64,000 nt of DNA, taken from positions 1,426,001 to 1,490,000 of the forward strand of contig NZ_CP051131.1 in assembly GCF_013378075.1 (NCBI RefSeq), read 5' to 3'. The position numbers and the translations under genes are program-made. The notes under the pieces were generated by a model. It did no database searches. It saw nothing but the letters and a program-made list of their open reading frames with translations, and was not told where the DNA came from. Numbering within the stretch: position 1 is the stretch's first letter; every line of letters begins with the position of its first letter. Shown here one piece after another: positions 35,608 through 44,164 of the stretch. Origin of the DNA: Parasphingopyxis algicola (GTDB lineage Bacteria > Pseudomonadota > Alphaproteobacteria > Sphingomonadales > Sphingomonadaceae).

Positions 35608-36264
35608 ATGAACCCGTTTTCCCCGCGCCAGAGCGTCATCACCTATCTCATGTGGGGCCTGCTGATCTGGGCCGGCGGGTTCGCGATAGTGACGGGCAAC
35701 TGGACGACGCTCTTCATCGCCTCCGTCACGCTGGCCCTCACCTTCCTGCCGATCGTTTTCCAGAGCTGGTCGGGCATCCGCATCCCCAACGCCTTTACCG
35801 GCGCCATCGTCTTCTTCCTCGTCGCCACGCTATTCCTCGGCGAAGTCGGCGATTTCTACGAGCGCTTCTGGTGGTGGGACGTGGTGCTGCACACCGGCTC
35901 CGCCATCGGCTTCGGCATGATCGGCACGATATTGATCCTGATGCTGCTCGGCGCGGACCGGATGACGGGCTCGCCCCGCCTGGTCGCGCTGTTCGCCTTC
36001 GTCTTCGGCATCGCGATCGGCGCGGTCTGGGAGATATTCGAGTTCGTGATGGACCAGACGTTCGGCCTCAACATGCAGAAATCCGGGCTGGTCGACACGA
36101 TGTACGACCTCATCGTCGATTGCGTCGGTGCCGGGGTCGGCGCCTTTGCCGGATACGCCTATCTCAAGGGCAGGCAGGACGGCTGGCTTTCCGGCATGAT
36201 CGGTACTTTCGTCGCTGACAATCGCCACCTGTTCGACCGGGAAGAAGAGCAGGACACCGCATGA
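35608..36264 (+). CDS. Integral membrane protein, DUF2238/YjdF-like
   Basis: 218 residues with about six membrane helices. Conserved charged pieces lie in or near the membrane: FWWWDVVLHTGSAIGFGMI, AVWEIFEFVMDQTFGLNMQK and DTMYDLIVDCVGAGVGA. These acidic and His residues resemble those of the YjdF/DUF2238 family, whose function is unknown. The stop overlaps the nth start by 4 bp (ATGA), so translation is coupled. Its link with dapB and nth is probably positional only. Confidence 0.82.
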   Translation: MNPFSPRQSVITYLMWGLLIWAGGFAIVTGNWTTLFIASVTLALTFLPIVFQSWSGIRIPNAFTGAIVFFLVATLFLGEVGDFYERFWWWDVVLHTGSAIGFGMIGTILILMLLGADRMTGSPRLVALFAFVFGIAIGAVWEIFEFVMDQTFGLNMQKSGLVDTMYDLIVDCVGAGVGAFAGYAYLKGRQDGWLSGMIGTFVADNRHLFDREEEQDTA

Positions 36265-36920
36265 AAAAGGCTGATATCTACGAATTCTTCCATCGCCTGT
36301 CCGAGAACAATCCCGAACCGGAGACCGAACTCAATTACACCAACCCCTATACGCTTCTCGTCGCCGTGGCGCTGTCGGCCCAAGCGACCGATGTCGGGGT
36401 GAACAAGGCGACCAAGAAGCTGTTCGGGGAGGTGGAGACGCCGGAACAGATGCTCGAACTCGGCGAAGAACGGCTGAAGGAGCACATCAAGACGGTCGGG
36501 CTGTTCAACACCAAGGCCAAGAACGTTATCAAGGCGGCGGAAATCCTGATCGCCGAACATGACGGAGAGGTACCGCAAACCCGCGAGGCGCTCGAAGCGC
36601 TGCCCGGCGTCGGCCGCAAGACTGCCAATGTCGTTCTCAACACCGCCTTCGGCCATGAGACGATCGCCGTCGATACGCATATCTTCCGGGTCTCGAACCG
36701 CACGGGCCTCGCGCCCGGCAAAACCGTACTCGCGGTCGAAAAGAAGCTCGAAAAGGTGACGCCGGCCGATTTCAAGCGCCACGCGCATCACTGGCTGATC
36801 CTGCACGGCCGCTATGTCTGCAAGGCCCGGACGCCCGAATGCTGGCGCTGCCCGGTTGTCGAATATTGTAACTTCAAGGCCAAAACGCCCGAACCGGCAA
36901 AAAAGCGGAAAAACGCTTAA
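36261..36920 (+). CDS. nth: Endonuclease III (DNA glycosylase/AP lyase)
   Basis: 219 residues. The helix-hairpin-helix LPGVGRKTANVVLNTAFG includes the catalytic Lys (after GR), the catalytic Asp lies in AVDTHIFRVSNR, and the C-terminal [4Fe-4S] cluster is formed by CKARTPECWRCPVVEYC (Cys-x6-Cys-x2-Cys-x5-Cys). It removes oxidised pyrimidines in base excision repair. It is the last gene of the dapB operon. Confidence 0.96.
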   Translation: MKKADIYEFFHRLSENNPEPETELNYTNPYTLLVAVALSAQATDVGVNKATKKLFGEVETPEQMLELGEERLKEHIKTVGLFNTKAKNVIKAAEILIAEHDGEVPQTREALEALPGVGRKTANVVLNTAFGHETIAVDTHIFRVSNRTGLAPGKTVLAVEKKLEKVTPADFKRHAHHWLILHGRYVCKARTPECWRCPVVEYCNFKAKTPEPAKKRKNA

Positions 36921-36969
36921 ACTGGCGTTCATCTCATGATCGCTATGCGGATATTACAAGGAGATAGCC

Positions 36970-37377
36970 ATGCGTAGATCGATTCTTGCCCTTCCCGTCG
37001 CGGGCGCCGCGGCCGCGATCGCCGCTTTCGCGATCCCCTCGATGTCGGTAGCCGAAGACGAAGTGCCGCGCTGGCAACAGGCGCGGGCGGTCGGCGAGCC
37101 GGTCACCTGCGTTGCGCTGAGCCAGATCCGGAACACGCGGGTGCATGACGACCGAACGATCGATTTCCACATGACCGGCGGCCGGATCTACCGCAACACG
37201 CTGCCGCGTGAATGCAACGGTCTCGGCTTCGAAGAAGCCTTCAGCTACCAGACGTCGCTGAGCCGGCTCTGCTCGACCGACATCATCACGGTTATCCGGA
37301 CGGGCGGCGGGGCGATCAGCGGGCCGAGCTGTGGCCTCGGCCAGTTCCAGCCGGTCGAATTTCCTGAAGACGAGTAA
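36970..37377 (+). CDS. Secreted DUF6491-like protein
   Basis: 135 residues with a signal peptide (MRRSILALPVAGAAAAIAAF). The mature part includes CVALSQIRNTRVHDDRTIDF, GGRIYRNTLPRECNGLGFE and FSYQTSLSRLCSTDIITVIR, which fit the DUF6491 family of small periplasmic proteins with four conserved cysteines. AAGGAG precedes the ATG. Function is unknown. It is the last core-type gene before the tRNA. Confidence 0.8.
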   Translation: MRRSILALPVAGAAAAIAAFAIPSMSVAEDEVPRWQQARAVGEPVTCVALSQIRNTRVHDDRTIDFHMTGGRIYRNTLPRECNGLGFEEAFSYQTSLSRLCSTDIITVIRTGGGAISGPSCGLGQFQPVEFPEDE

Positions 37378-37440
37378 CGGCTGAAGACCCGAAAAACGGG
37401 CTGGCGGGAGCGAACGCTTCCTGCTAGGCGCATTCGCCAC

Positions 37441-37517
<77 letters not shown>

Positions 37518-37544
37518 TTTTCCTAATAAAATCAAATGCTTATC

Positions 37545-37601
37545 TTGCTTCCAAATGCAGCCGTTGCACTGCAAAAACGCTTGGAAGCAATTTGGAAGCA
37601 A
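37545..37601. repeat. Arm-site-like repeats beside the tRNA
   Basis: TTGCTTCCAA at 37545-37554 is the inverse of TTGGAAGCAA, which then occurs twice at 37581-37590 and 37592-37601. The group starts 28 bp after the tRNA 3' end in AT-rich DNA without genes. Such short repeats next to a tRNA are reminiscent of integrase arm-type sites. No integrase gene is present here. Confidence 0.55.
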
Positions 37602-37673
37602 AATAGTCAGAAATTCCGGGTTCTGTGGATAAGTTGAAAAGTCAGGCGCGATGAAAGCGAAGGGCGCCACCCG

Positions 37674-38369
37674 TTAGTCGATGAAGCTCTTTTCGATCTC
37701 GATCGCCGGTTCCGGTTCACCTGACCAAGTGAACCTGTAGCGCGCGCTCTTGCGGACATTGTTCATCAGCGCCGGCCGGAAACAGGCGAGGCAGGTGCCG
37801 CCGTCGCGGCGCACGCCGGGATAGACGATGCCAGCCGACCCATCGTTCAACAGCCGGTCGGCGAGATTCTGCGAGGCCTGGTAGCTTTCGGGATCGAGGC
37901 AATCCGCGAACCCCTCCGGTCCGCGAATGTCATGAAACTCGCCCCCGAAATCGGCGAGATAGCCGTCATAGGTCACGCTTTCGTCGAACCAGTCGATCTC
38001 GGCGAGCTCGACCGATTTATGAAACGCGATCTCGGCTTGCGATGTTTCGAGTTCGAAACCGGCATACCAGGCCCCGCGATCGGGGCTGTTGAACCGGCTA
38101 CCCAACGGATTTGCATGCGTAAAGGCGGCATTGACGATGCGGTAATAGGAGATGCCGAAAACCAGCTCATCGACTCCTATGCCTGGCAGCAGATTATTCT
38201 CAGCCAGCAATCGATCGTTGGTCGCGTGATCGAGATCGAAGATCGCGTGAAGATGATCAGCGTCATCGGCGATGCGGGTGAGCACACTGTCGCCGCTCTT
38301 GCTATATTTGGATGGGATGAGACGGTGCGTGTCTTGCTGGCGTATCGCCGTGACGGGTGGCAGCTTCAA
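37674..38369 (-). CDS. RES-domain toxin (NAD+ phosphorylase type)
   Basis: 231 residues. GISYYRIVNAAFTHANPLGS and SRFNSPDRGAWYAGFELETS carry the Arg, Glu and Ser-region residues of RES domains. ADRLLNDGSAGIVYPGVRRD and CLACFRPALMNNV are typical of the C-terminal half. RES toxins of type II systems consume NAD+ and stop growth. The start overlaps the antitoxin stop by 4 bp (ATGA), the usual layout with antitoxin first. Confidence 0.9.
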   Translation of the reverse strand: MKLPPVTAIRQQDTHRLIPSKYSKSGDSVLTRIADDADHLHAIFDLDHATNDRLLAENNLLPGIGVDELVFGISYYRIVNAAFTHANPLGSRFNSPDRGAWYAGFELETSQAEIAFHKSVELAEIDWFDESVTYDGYLADFGGEFHDIRGPEGFADCLDPESYQASQNLADRLLNDGSAGIVYPGVRRDGGTCLACFRPALMNNVRKSARYRFTWSGEPEPAIEIEKSFID

Positions 38370-38803
38370 TGCCCGCCCCGCCGCGCGTCGAGCAGCCGCC
38401 GTACCGTCTGGAAGGCTGGCAGACCACCCTTCATCATATAGGCGAGCGGTGTATCGTCACTGAAAATGCGATTCTTGTTGGAAAGCTGAATCCAACGATC
38501 AGCCAGCTTCTCGCTGTAGAGGATATTGAGTGCCTTGAAGATGCCAACGAGATAGGAAATGCGCCGCAGCCGATCCTCGCCAAGGGCGCGGTCAGGATTC
38601 TTCTTGAGAGTATAGAAAGCACCGTTCGACATGCCGCCGAGCAGCTGTCGCGCGTCGGCATCGCGGATTTCCCAGCGCTTCATGATGTTGAAAAAGGCGC
38701 GTATGGCGTCCGAGCTCAGTCGGTCGCGCTCAGCACGAACCGACAAGTTGATCGGCGGGATCAGGTCTTTGCGCGTAGCTGGATATACGAGCTGCGCAAC
38801 CAT
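38366..38803 (-). CDS. Xre/MbcA/ParS-type antitoxin
   Basis: About 145 residues. An N-terminal helix-turn-helix region (AIRAFFNIMKRWEIRDADAR, QLLGGMSNGAFYTLKKNP) is followed by the toxin-binding DUF2384 region (RISYLVGIFKALNILYSEKL ... TPLAYMMKGGLPAFQTVRRL). The ATG at 38803 has GGAG seven bases upstream. It neutralises the RES toxin and normally represses the operon. Inverted repeats just upstream could be its operator. Confidence 0.9.
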   Translation of the reverse strand: MVAQLVYPATRKDLIPPINLSVRAERDRLSSDAIRAFFNIMKRWEIRDADARQLLGGMSNGAFYTLKKNPDRALGEDRLRRISYLVGIFKALNILYSEKLADRWIQLSNKNRIFSDDTPLAYMMKGGLPAFQTVRRLLDARRGGH

Positions 38804-38810
38804 CGTTTTC

Positions 38811-38855
38811 TCCAATATTGAAGCTTAAATGACTCCAACATTGGATATTGTCAAT
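38811..38855. promoter_or_regulatory. Candidate operator of the RES/Xre pair
   Basis: Directly upstream of the antitoxin gene are TCCAATATTG (38811-38820), the near-palindrome TCCAACATTGGA (38834-38845) and ATTGTCAAT (38847-38855). The stretch is AT-rich and covers the expected promoter. The remaining DNA to 39146 holds no gene I can support. Confidence 0.5.
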
Positions 38856-39146
38856 ACTGAGCGCCGTTTTCGACCTCGCCGAATTTCTGCTTCCGACCAA
38901 TCCCCGCCATCGAAAGGGTAATGGATGAAATCTCGAAAGCCGACGTTGGGCAAAGTTGTGCCGAGCCAAGTGGAGGTATCCGACTTTCATAAGATCGCCC
39001 AGGTTCTTCGCTTCCGGCGGATGCTTATGCAAGAGTTCGAAGCAGGTGCATCGACGAATTGGATTGATGCAATTTTGCTGGTTGGCAGTCTGCGCATCCG
39101 GTACGCTCTCGCTAGCCACTGAAAGGTCAAATCACAGGAGAAGATT

Positions 39147-39371
39147 ATGGCTGTCGAAGTTAGGGCTCTGAAGAACGGCCCATATGAGGTATCGGGTGAT
39201 CTCGGCGGTGTTGCGCTCAAGGATAAGGACGGCAATCCGTATGATCTTGAGGGCAAGCCCAAAATGTATCTCTGCCGATGCGGAGCTTCCACCACGAAAC
39301 CATTTTGCGACGGCCAGCACAGCAAGGTTGGTTTCGAAGCTGCCGAGGCCGCCGTTAAGACCGAAGACTGA
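39147..39371 (+). CDS. CDGSH iron-sulfur protein
   Basis: 74 residues. The motif CRCGASTTKPFCDGQHSKVG has the three Cys and one His ligands of the CDGSH [2Fe-2S] cluster. ACAGGAGAAG precedes the ATG. Bacterial short CDGSH proteins are electron-transfer or redox-sensing proteins of uncertain role. It is oriented the same way as the broken cation-efflux gene 170 bp downstream. Confidence 0.93.
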   Translation: MAVEVRALKNGPYEVSGDLGGVALKDKDGNPYDLEGKPKMYLCRCGASTTKPFCDGQHSKVGFEAAEAAVKTED

Positions 39372-39539
39372 TTTTCGCCCCCCATTGTAGCCAATTACTG
39401 ACGGTGAACGCCATTGCCGAAAGCTGGTTTCCACTGCTTCGGTTGGGCGACGCATGGTGCCCGTAGACGCTTAGGAACCTCTCAATCGGCTGGCGGCGAA
39501 AGCCTTGGCCGGCGCGCGGCTGATCTCTAAATCTGCCAT

Positions 39540-40148
39540 ATGGCAGATTGCGGATGCGAACCGAAACCGGTTGAGACCAAGGCTCAGCAATGCACGCTCT
39601 AGATCGCACTGGTTTTGAACGCGGCGATGTTCGTGACGGAAGTGACGGCCGGTATCCTCATCAATTCGGCGGGCCTTATCGCCGATGGATTGGACATGCT
39701 GTCCGATGCGTCCGTTTACGCGATTGCGCTGGCTGCAATCGGGCGCAGCAGTCGGTTCAAGGCCAACGCAGCCACATGGAGCGGAGTGATGCTTCTCTTC
39801 CTCGGCATCGGGCTGATCGCCGAAGTGATAAGAAGGCTTTTCGATGGCAGCCCACCTGACGGCGCCTGGATGATTGCCATTTCGCTTGTAGCACTCGCCA
39901 TAAACATCATTGTGCTGCGGCTGCTCTCCCGGCAACGCAGCGCCGAGGTTCATCTGCGGGCGGCATGGATCTTCACAAGAGCCGACGTGGTTGCCAATGC
40001 CGCCGTGATCCTATCCGGATTGGCCGTGTTCCTGACCAGTAACCGGTATTTCGACCTCGTCGTCGGTGCCGGGATCGGCGTTTACGTCGTTAAGGAAGCC
40101 TTCGAAATATTGCGGGAGGCACGGGAAGCAAAGGGACCAACGACCTAG
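39540..40148 (+). pseudogene. Cation-efflux (CDF-like) transporter broken by an amber codon
   Basis: From the ATG at 39540 the frame encodes MADCGCEPKPVETKAQQ, then TAG at 39600-39602, then continues in the same frame with IALVLNAAMFVTEVTAGILI and four or five more membrane helices to 40148. Homologues normally have Trp at the stop position (TGG to TAG is one change). The remaining open part could be translated from an ATG at 39615, but this lies inside the first membrane helix. Metal-binding Asp pairs (GLIADGLDMLSDASV and FTRADVVANAAVIL) are intact, so the mutation is recent. Confidence 0.75.
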
Positions 40149-40359
40149 CTGATGACACAAGTCTTGGATTGCGCAAACCTGAGCAGATACCGGATCTCTT
40201 GCGCGTTTCGGCCCATGCGAGGCTCATCGCCTGCGGCAAATTTTCGATGCATGATGCCCCCCTTCATGGCTTATGACTTGAAACCGGCTCAGGCCTTGAC
40301 GCTCCTTATGACGCCACCGATAGACTTTGGGCGAGCAACCGGTTGGCGAGAAAGAGACG

Positions 40360-41367
40360 ATGGAGCTTCTGGGCGATTTTCTGACGCGTCTCGTCACGCA
40401 ATTCCAGTCGCCAGCGCTCGCCTTCCTGATCGGCGGAATGTTGCTCGCGGCGTTCCAGAGCAAGCTCGAAATTCCCGATGCGATCTACAAATTCGCCGTG
40501 TTCATGCTGCTGATGCGGATCGGCATCGAGGGAGGGTTGGATATCCGCGAGGCCAATCTTGCACAGATGCTGCTTCCTGCCTTGGCCTCCGTCATTCTGG
40601 GTTGCGCCATCGTGCTGATCGGCCGGTTTACTCTGGCCCTTTTGCCAGGCGTAAAAACCGAAGACGCGATCGCAACGGCCGGCCTGTTCGGCGCAGTCAG
40701 CGCCTCAACGCTCGCCGCGGCGATGGTCCTGCTAGAGGAGGAGGATATCTTTTACGAAGCTTGGGTACCGGCGCTCTATCCGTTCATGGATATCCCGGCG
40801 CTGGTGCTCGCCATCGTGCTCGCCAATCTCTATTTCGCCAAACGCGACGGTGACAAGGAAGACAGGCCGGGCATATGGTCGATTGTCACTGACAGCCTAC
40901 GCGGCTCCGCGCTGTCGGCCTTGTTGCTGGGTCTTGCGCTCGGCTTGCTGACCCGTCTCGAACAGGTGTTCGAAGGGTTTTACGATCCGCTGTTCCGTGG
41001 GCTACTGTCAATCCTGATGCTGATCATGGGGATCGAGGCGTATCAGCGGCTCAATGAGATCCGCAAGGTGGCGCATTGGTATGCGGTCTATGCGGTCGTC
41101 GCGCCCCTGGCTCATGGCCTGATTGCCTTCGGCCTTGGCTATCTGCTGCATCTCGCCATCGGTTTCAGCCCGGGTGGTGTCGTTCTGCTGGCGGTGATCG
41201 CCGGATCGAGTTCGGATATTTCCGGGCCGCCGACGCTGCGCGCCGCGATCCCCTCGGCCAATCCTTCCGCCTATATCGGTTCATCGACCAGTATCGGGAC
41301 GCCCGTGGCTATCGCGATCGGTATCCCGCTCTATCTGGCGCTCGCGCAAATCGTGTTCGGAATTTAA
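40360..41367 (+). CDS. sbtA: SbtA-like sodium-dependent bicarbonate transporter
   Basis: 335 residues with about ten membrane helices in two inverted halves. AAFQSKLEIPDAIYKFAVFM and LLMRIGIEGGLDIRE are in the first half. GVVLLAVIAGSSSDISGPPT and AYIGSSTSIGTPVAIAIGIP are in the second. This matches the SbtA/DUF897 family of Na+/HCO3- symporters. The ATG at 40360 follows GAGAAAGAGA. It is convergent with an SbtB-like PII gene 18 bp away. In a probable heterotroph, bicarbonate may feed anaplerotic carboxylation. The ligand has not been shown here. Confidence 0.85.
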   Translation: MELLGDFLTRLVTQFQSPALAFLIGGMLLAAFQSKLEIPDAIYKFAVFMLLMRIGIEGGLDIREANLAQMLLPALASVILGCAIVLIGRFTLALLPGVKTEDAIATAGLFGAVSASTLAAAMVLLEEEDIFYEAWVPALYPFMDIPALVLAIVLANLYFAKRDGDKEDRPGIWSIVTDSLRGSALSALLLGLALGLLTRLEQVFEGFYDPLFRGLLSILMLIMGIEAYQRLNEIRKVAHWYAVYAVVAPLAHGLIAFGLGYLLHLAIGFSPGGVVLLAVIAGSSSDISGPPTLRAAIPSANPSAYIGSSTSIGTPVAIAIGIPLYLALAQIVFGI

Positions 41368-41385
41368 GCTGAATAAGCGCTGCGG

Positions 41386-41709
41386 CTAATACTGCAGGAA
41401 TTTGTCCGGGCGCAGGATTTCGACCTCTTCGAGATAGGTTATGCCTGAATAATCGCCGAAATAGCGCGCGGCGACCGTGTCCGTGATCCGCTCGGCAATG
41501 TCATGGTCGGAGACGATCACCTCGATCTTCACATTGGTGAAGGCATCCACCACCGAGGCTCGGCTTGTGGAACGCACACCGCGGCTGCCCTTGCCGCCCG
41601 CGGCAACGACCGTGTAGCCAGTGCCGCCCGCCTCCTCGATGATTTCGGCCACGCCGTCGAAGATCAGCTTTTCGGTGATGATCACGACCTTGATCGCTTT
41701 ATAGGTCAC
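41386..41709 (-). CDS. sbtB: PII-like regulator of the SbtB type
   Basis: 107 residues with the ferredoxin-like PII fold: AIKVVIITEKLIFDGVAEII, then GGTGYTVVAAGGKGSRGVRS (T-loop region), then VKIEVIVSDHDIAERITDTV and YFGDYSGITYLEEVEIL. SbtB proteins bind adenyl nucleotides and gate SbtA. It faces sbtA tail-to-tail instead of following it in one operon, so its expression is separately controlled. Confidence 0.85.
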   Translation of the reverse strand: MTYKAIKVVIITEKLIFDGVAEIIEEAGGTGYTVVAAGGKGSRGVRSTSRASVVDAFTNVKIEVIVSDHDIAERITDTVAARYFGDYSGITYLEEVEILRPDKFLQY

Positions 41710-41835
41710 GGCTTTCGCCCTCTCGACAGGTTGCCGCTTTGCTATGTCCCAGTCTGCCTGGGGTCAAGCCGACATGTCGCGGACATAATGTGCGCTTCGC
41801 CGAAGCTGTGCTAGGATAACATCCGGCCTTTTTTG

Positions 41836-42252
41836 GTGGAGCTATCGACCATAGCCCTTACTCGTCTTGTCTATGCTTCGCGCCTGTTCGGTTTCGATGA
41901 GGCGACGCTCAACGGTATCTTGGTCGAGGCCCGGGCCCACAATGCGCGCAATGATATCTCCGGCGCGCTGATTTGCCGCGCGGATCTCTATCTCCAATTG
42001 CTTGAAGGCCCCGACAACGCGGTCGATGGCCTCTACGCCCGCATCGTGCATGACGACCGGCATGTTGAACCGAAATTGCTGATCCGCGAATCCGCTGAGG
42101 GCCGTCTGTTCGGCGTTTGGGCGATGCGAGACGATCCGGTGCAATCCTGGATGTGGACACAGGAGGAAGTCGCGAATGGCGCTGTCGAAAGCGCGAACAA
42201 GGAAGAGATATTGGCCGTTTTCGGGCGGCTTTCAAAAGAGGTCGGGAGTTGA
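41836..42252 (+). CDS. BLUF-domain blue-light sensor
   Basis: About 138 residues, a stand-alone BLUF domain. TRLVYASRLFGF contains the key Tyr, ARAHNARNDISGALICRAD the conserved Asn, LYLQLLEGPDNAVDGLYARI the conserved Gln, and the FGVWAMRDDP segment lies where Trp/Met vary. Such domains bind FAD and sense blue light, then act on a partner by protein contact. The start may be TTG 41833 or GTG 41836. Neither has a clear ribosome site. No obvious partner is encoded nearby. Confidence 0.9.
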   Translation: MELSTIALTRLVYASRLFGFDEATLNGILVEARAHNARNDISGALICRADLYLQLLEGPDNAVDGLYARIVHDDRHVEPKLLIRESAEGRLFGVWAMRDDPVQSWMWTQEEVANGAVESANKEEILAVFGRLSKEVGS

Positions 42253-42892
42253 AGGGCGAAGCAGGCGATTGAAGACGTCTTCGCTTCCTGTCCGAAGTCG
42301 GTTTTCTCGGTCTCGAGCATTTCCGCCTGCCGGAATTCTGGCCTGATAGCCTGTTTGGCATTGCGGTGCGGCTGGTCTCAGTATCCTGGATTTAGGACTG
42401 GTCGCGCTAGGGCGATCTTGCTGACAGCTAGTGTCCAATCTTCGTATCCTCCGCTTCGAAAACCGACGGGCTGCAATCGACCAATTTACGACGTCCATCG
42501 TGCGACACCGAATGCCCAAAAATGGCCGTTCGTTCGACTTCGACATGTGGCGAGAAATGAGCCGACAGCGGACGGTCCACAAAAACACGACGAATAGCGG
42601 AAACGGGTATTCCGTCATGCGGTAGCGCTACGGTCGCTTCCGACCCAATGTTGGACATACCAAACGCAATTGCGGTCGCGTGAAAGCGGACATTCGTAAA
42701 CGCTAAGATCTCTCGATTTTGCGCGCCGTCAAAACGTTACAATGGGGTTTAGATCCTCGCCTTCGAGCGTTGCAAATTGCCAAAACGACCCTGCTGCAAT
42801 ACTCAAACCGGCGCGCACTGACGTTGCGTTTGAGATCTGAGAAGCACGCATCCCTGCGTCCTGTCCGCCTTAAGTTGACAGTCCTGCCGACT
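42253..42892. other. Non-coding gap of about 640 bp
   Basis: Short frames occur on both strands but none has homologue-like patterns, a ribosome site or consistent codon use. The stretch looks like decayed DNA between the BLUF gene and the catabolic region. I see no clear hairpin terminator or mobile-element end in it. Confidence 0.6.
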
Positions 42893-43306
42893 CTATGCGT
42901 CGAAGAAGTTCAGCTCGAGCAGGACGTTGTTCGGATCTGCAGTGAAGATCTGCCTCAAGCCGACCGAGGGGATATCTCTTATCTCATATTCCGCGCCGCG
43001 CTGGTCGAGCCGCGATTTGACCTCGTCGAACTCGCCGCACAGGAAGGCAACGTGGTGGATCGCTCCGGTCTCGCTGCCAGGCTTCACTTCGCGGTTGTAC
43101 GCGCGTTCGTATCCGGGCGGCTCGTCGAGTGAGTTGAGATGCAGAATTGCCTGATCGGAATGGTCATACATCCACAGGACGTTATCAGGCGTCGATGGTG
43201 GCGGGCCATTACGCTGTTCCAGATCGAGCAACTCGGCGTAAAACTGGGCTGTTGCAGCCAGGCGGTCGGTGAAGATATTTACATGATCGAGACGTTTGAT
43301 AATCAT
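42893..43306 (-). CDS. VOC-family (glyoxalase-fold) protein
   Basis: 137 residues with two beta-alpha-beta-beta-beta modules. The N-terminus IKRLDHVNIFTDRLAATAQF supplies one metal-ligand His, and GAIHHVAFLCGEFDEVKSRL the second. The C-terminal NVLLELNFFD carries the usual Glu. Such proteins include extradiol dioxygenases, isomerases and glyoxalases. It follows the RraA-like and quinone-reductase-like genes on the same strand with a 95-bp gap, so it may act on the same compound. Confidence 0.88.
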   Translation of the reverse strand: MIIKRLDHVNIFTDRLAATAQFYAELLDLEQRNGPPPSTPDNVLWMYDHSDQAILHLNSLDEPPGYERAYNREVKPGSETGAIHHVAFLCGEFDEVKSRLDQRGAEYEIRDIPSVGLRQIFTADPNNVLLELNFFDA

Positions 43307-43401
43307 ATCCTGTCCTTATCTTGTCGTGAAACCACCGTGACAGCACTTTCGTTCGAGTGTCGCCAAACGAGGAGGTATGCCTCACGGGTGCTGTTGGAAT
43401 C

Positions 43402-44121
43402 TTAGCTATTATCCGCGACCTCCGCGTTAGCTCCATAAAGCTGATCAATCAGATCCTCGACCGTAAGACCGCTCTCTATGTCGTTCTCAAGTTTGGTTTC
43501 ATATTCGGAAATCTGCTCGCACCGCTCGACGACTTCAGCGACCCTTTCCGCCGGGACGAAGCACACTCCGGTCTCGTCGGCGATCACCAAGTCGCCTGCC
43601 GAGACGGTGACGCCGACCAACGTCACCGGACCATTGATCTCGCGTGTTATGCATCGCCATTTGCCGGTTATGGGACTGACATGGCTCGACCAAATTGGAA
43701 ACTCGATGCCACGTGAGTGCGCCACGTCGCGAACCGCACCATCAACTACCGCCCCCGCCAGGCCTTGACGCTTTGCAATAGTCGCTATGAGCCCGCCCAT
43801 ATTGGAGACATGGGCGACACCTCCAATGAGCAGGACGTCACCACGTTCGGCCTCCGCAATGGCCACAATTTCGGCCATCTTCCAGTCGCACCCGGTTGCA
43901 TTCGCGAGCGGCGAGACACGCTGTTCCTGATTTCGAACGGTAATCGCCCTTCCGATTACCCGACCGCCAGGCAACGTAGGACGGAGTGCCGAGGCGCCGA
44001 CCGCCCCCACCAATCCGAGTTCGTCGAGCACATCGGAAACCGTGCTCGACAGATCGCCGATGGCCTCGAGACGTTTGATCAGAGAGCGTGGTATAGGCGC
44101 CGGAACGTCGCCGCGCACCAT
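43402..44121 (-). CDS. RraA-family aldolase-like protein
   Basis: About 239 residues. The conserved segments GDVLLIGGVAHVSNMGGLIA, GAVVDGAVRDVAHSRG and VSAGDLVIADETGVCFVPAE match the RraA/4-hydroxy-4-methyl-2-oxoglutarate aldolase family, with the Arg-Asp pair in AVRDV as metal and substrate ligands. The ATG at 44121 is chosen. A TTG at 44163 would place the start 1 bp after the upstream gene. Members cleave 4-hydroxy-2-oxo acids from aromatic degradation. The precise substrate is not known. Confidence 0.85.
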   Translation of the reverse strand: MVRGDVPAPIPRSLIKRLEAIGDLSSTVSDVLDELGLVGAVGASALRPTLPGGRVIGRAITVRNQEQRVSPLANATGCDWKMAEIVAIAEAERGDVLLIGGVAHVSNMGGLIATIAKRQGLAGAVVDGAVRDVAHSRGIEFPIWSSHVSPITGKWRCITREINGPVTLVGVTVSAGDLVIADETGVCFVPAERVAEVVERCEQISEYETKLENDIESGLTVEDLIDQLYGANAEVADNS

Positions 44122-44164
44122 CCATCCGAGCGGGCCTTCATTATCTCTGCGACTATCTGGCAAC

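Noticed and set aside
38925-39122. 65-codon frame before the CDGSH gene
   Set aside because: No family pattern and no convincing ribosome site. The opposite strand is equally open. More likely decayed DNA.
42232-42618. 128-codon minus-strand frame after the BLUF gene
   Set aside because: The translation is Arg/Ser-rich without any fold-like pattern, and overlaps the end of the BLUF gene.
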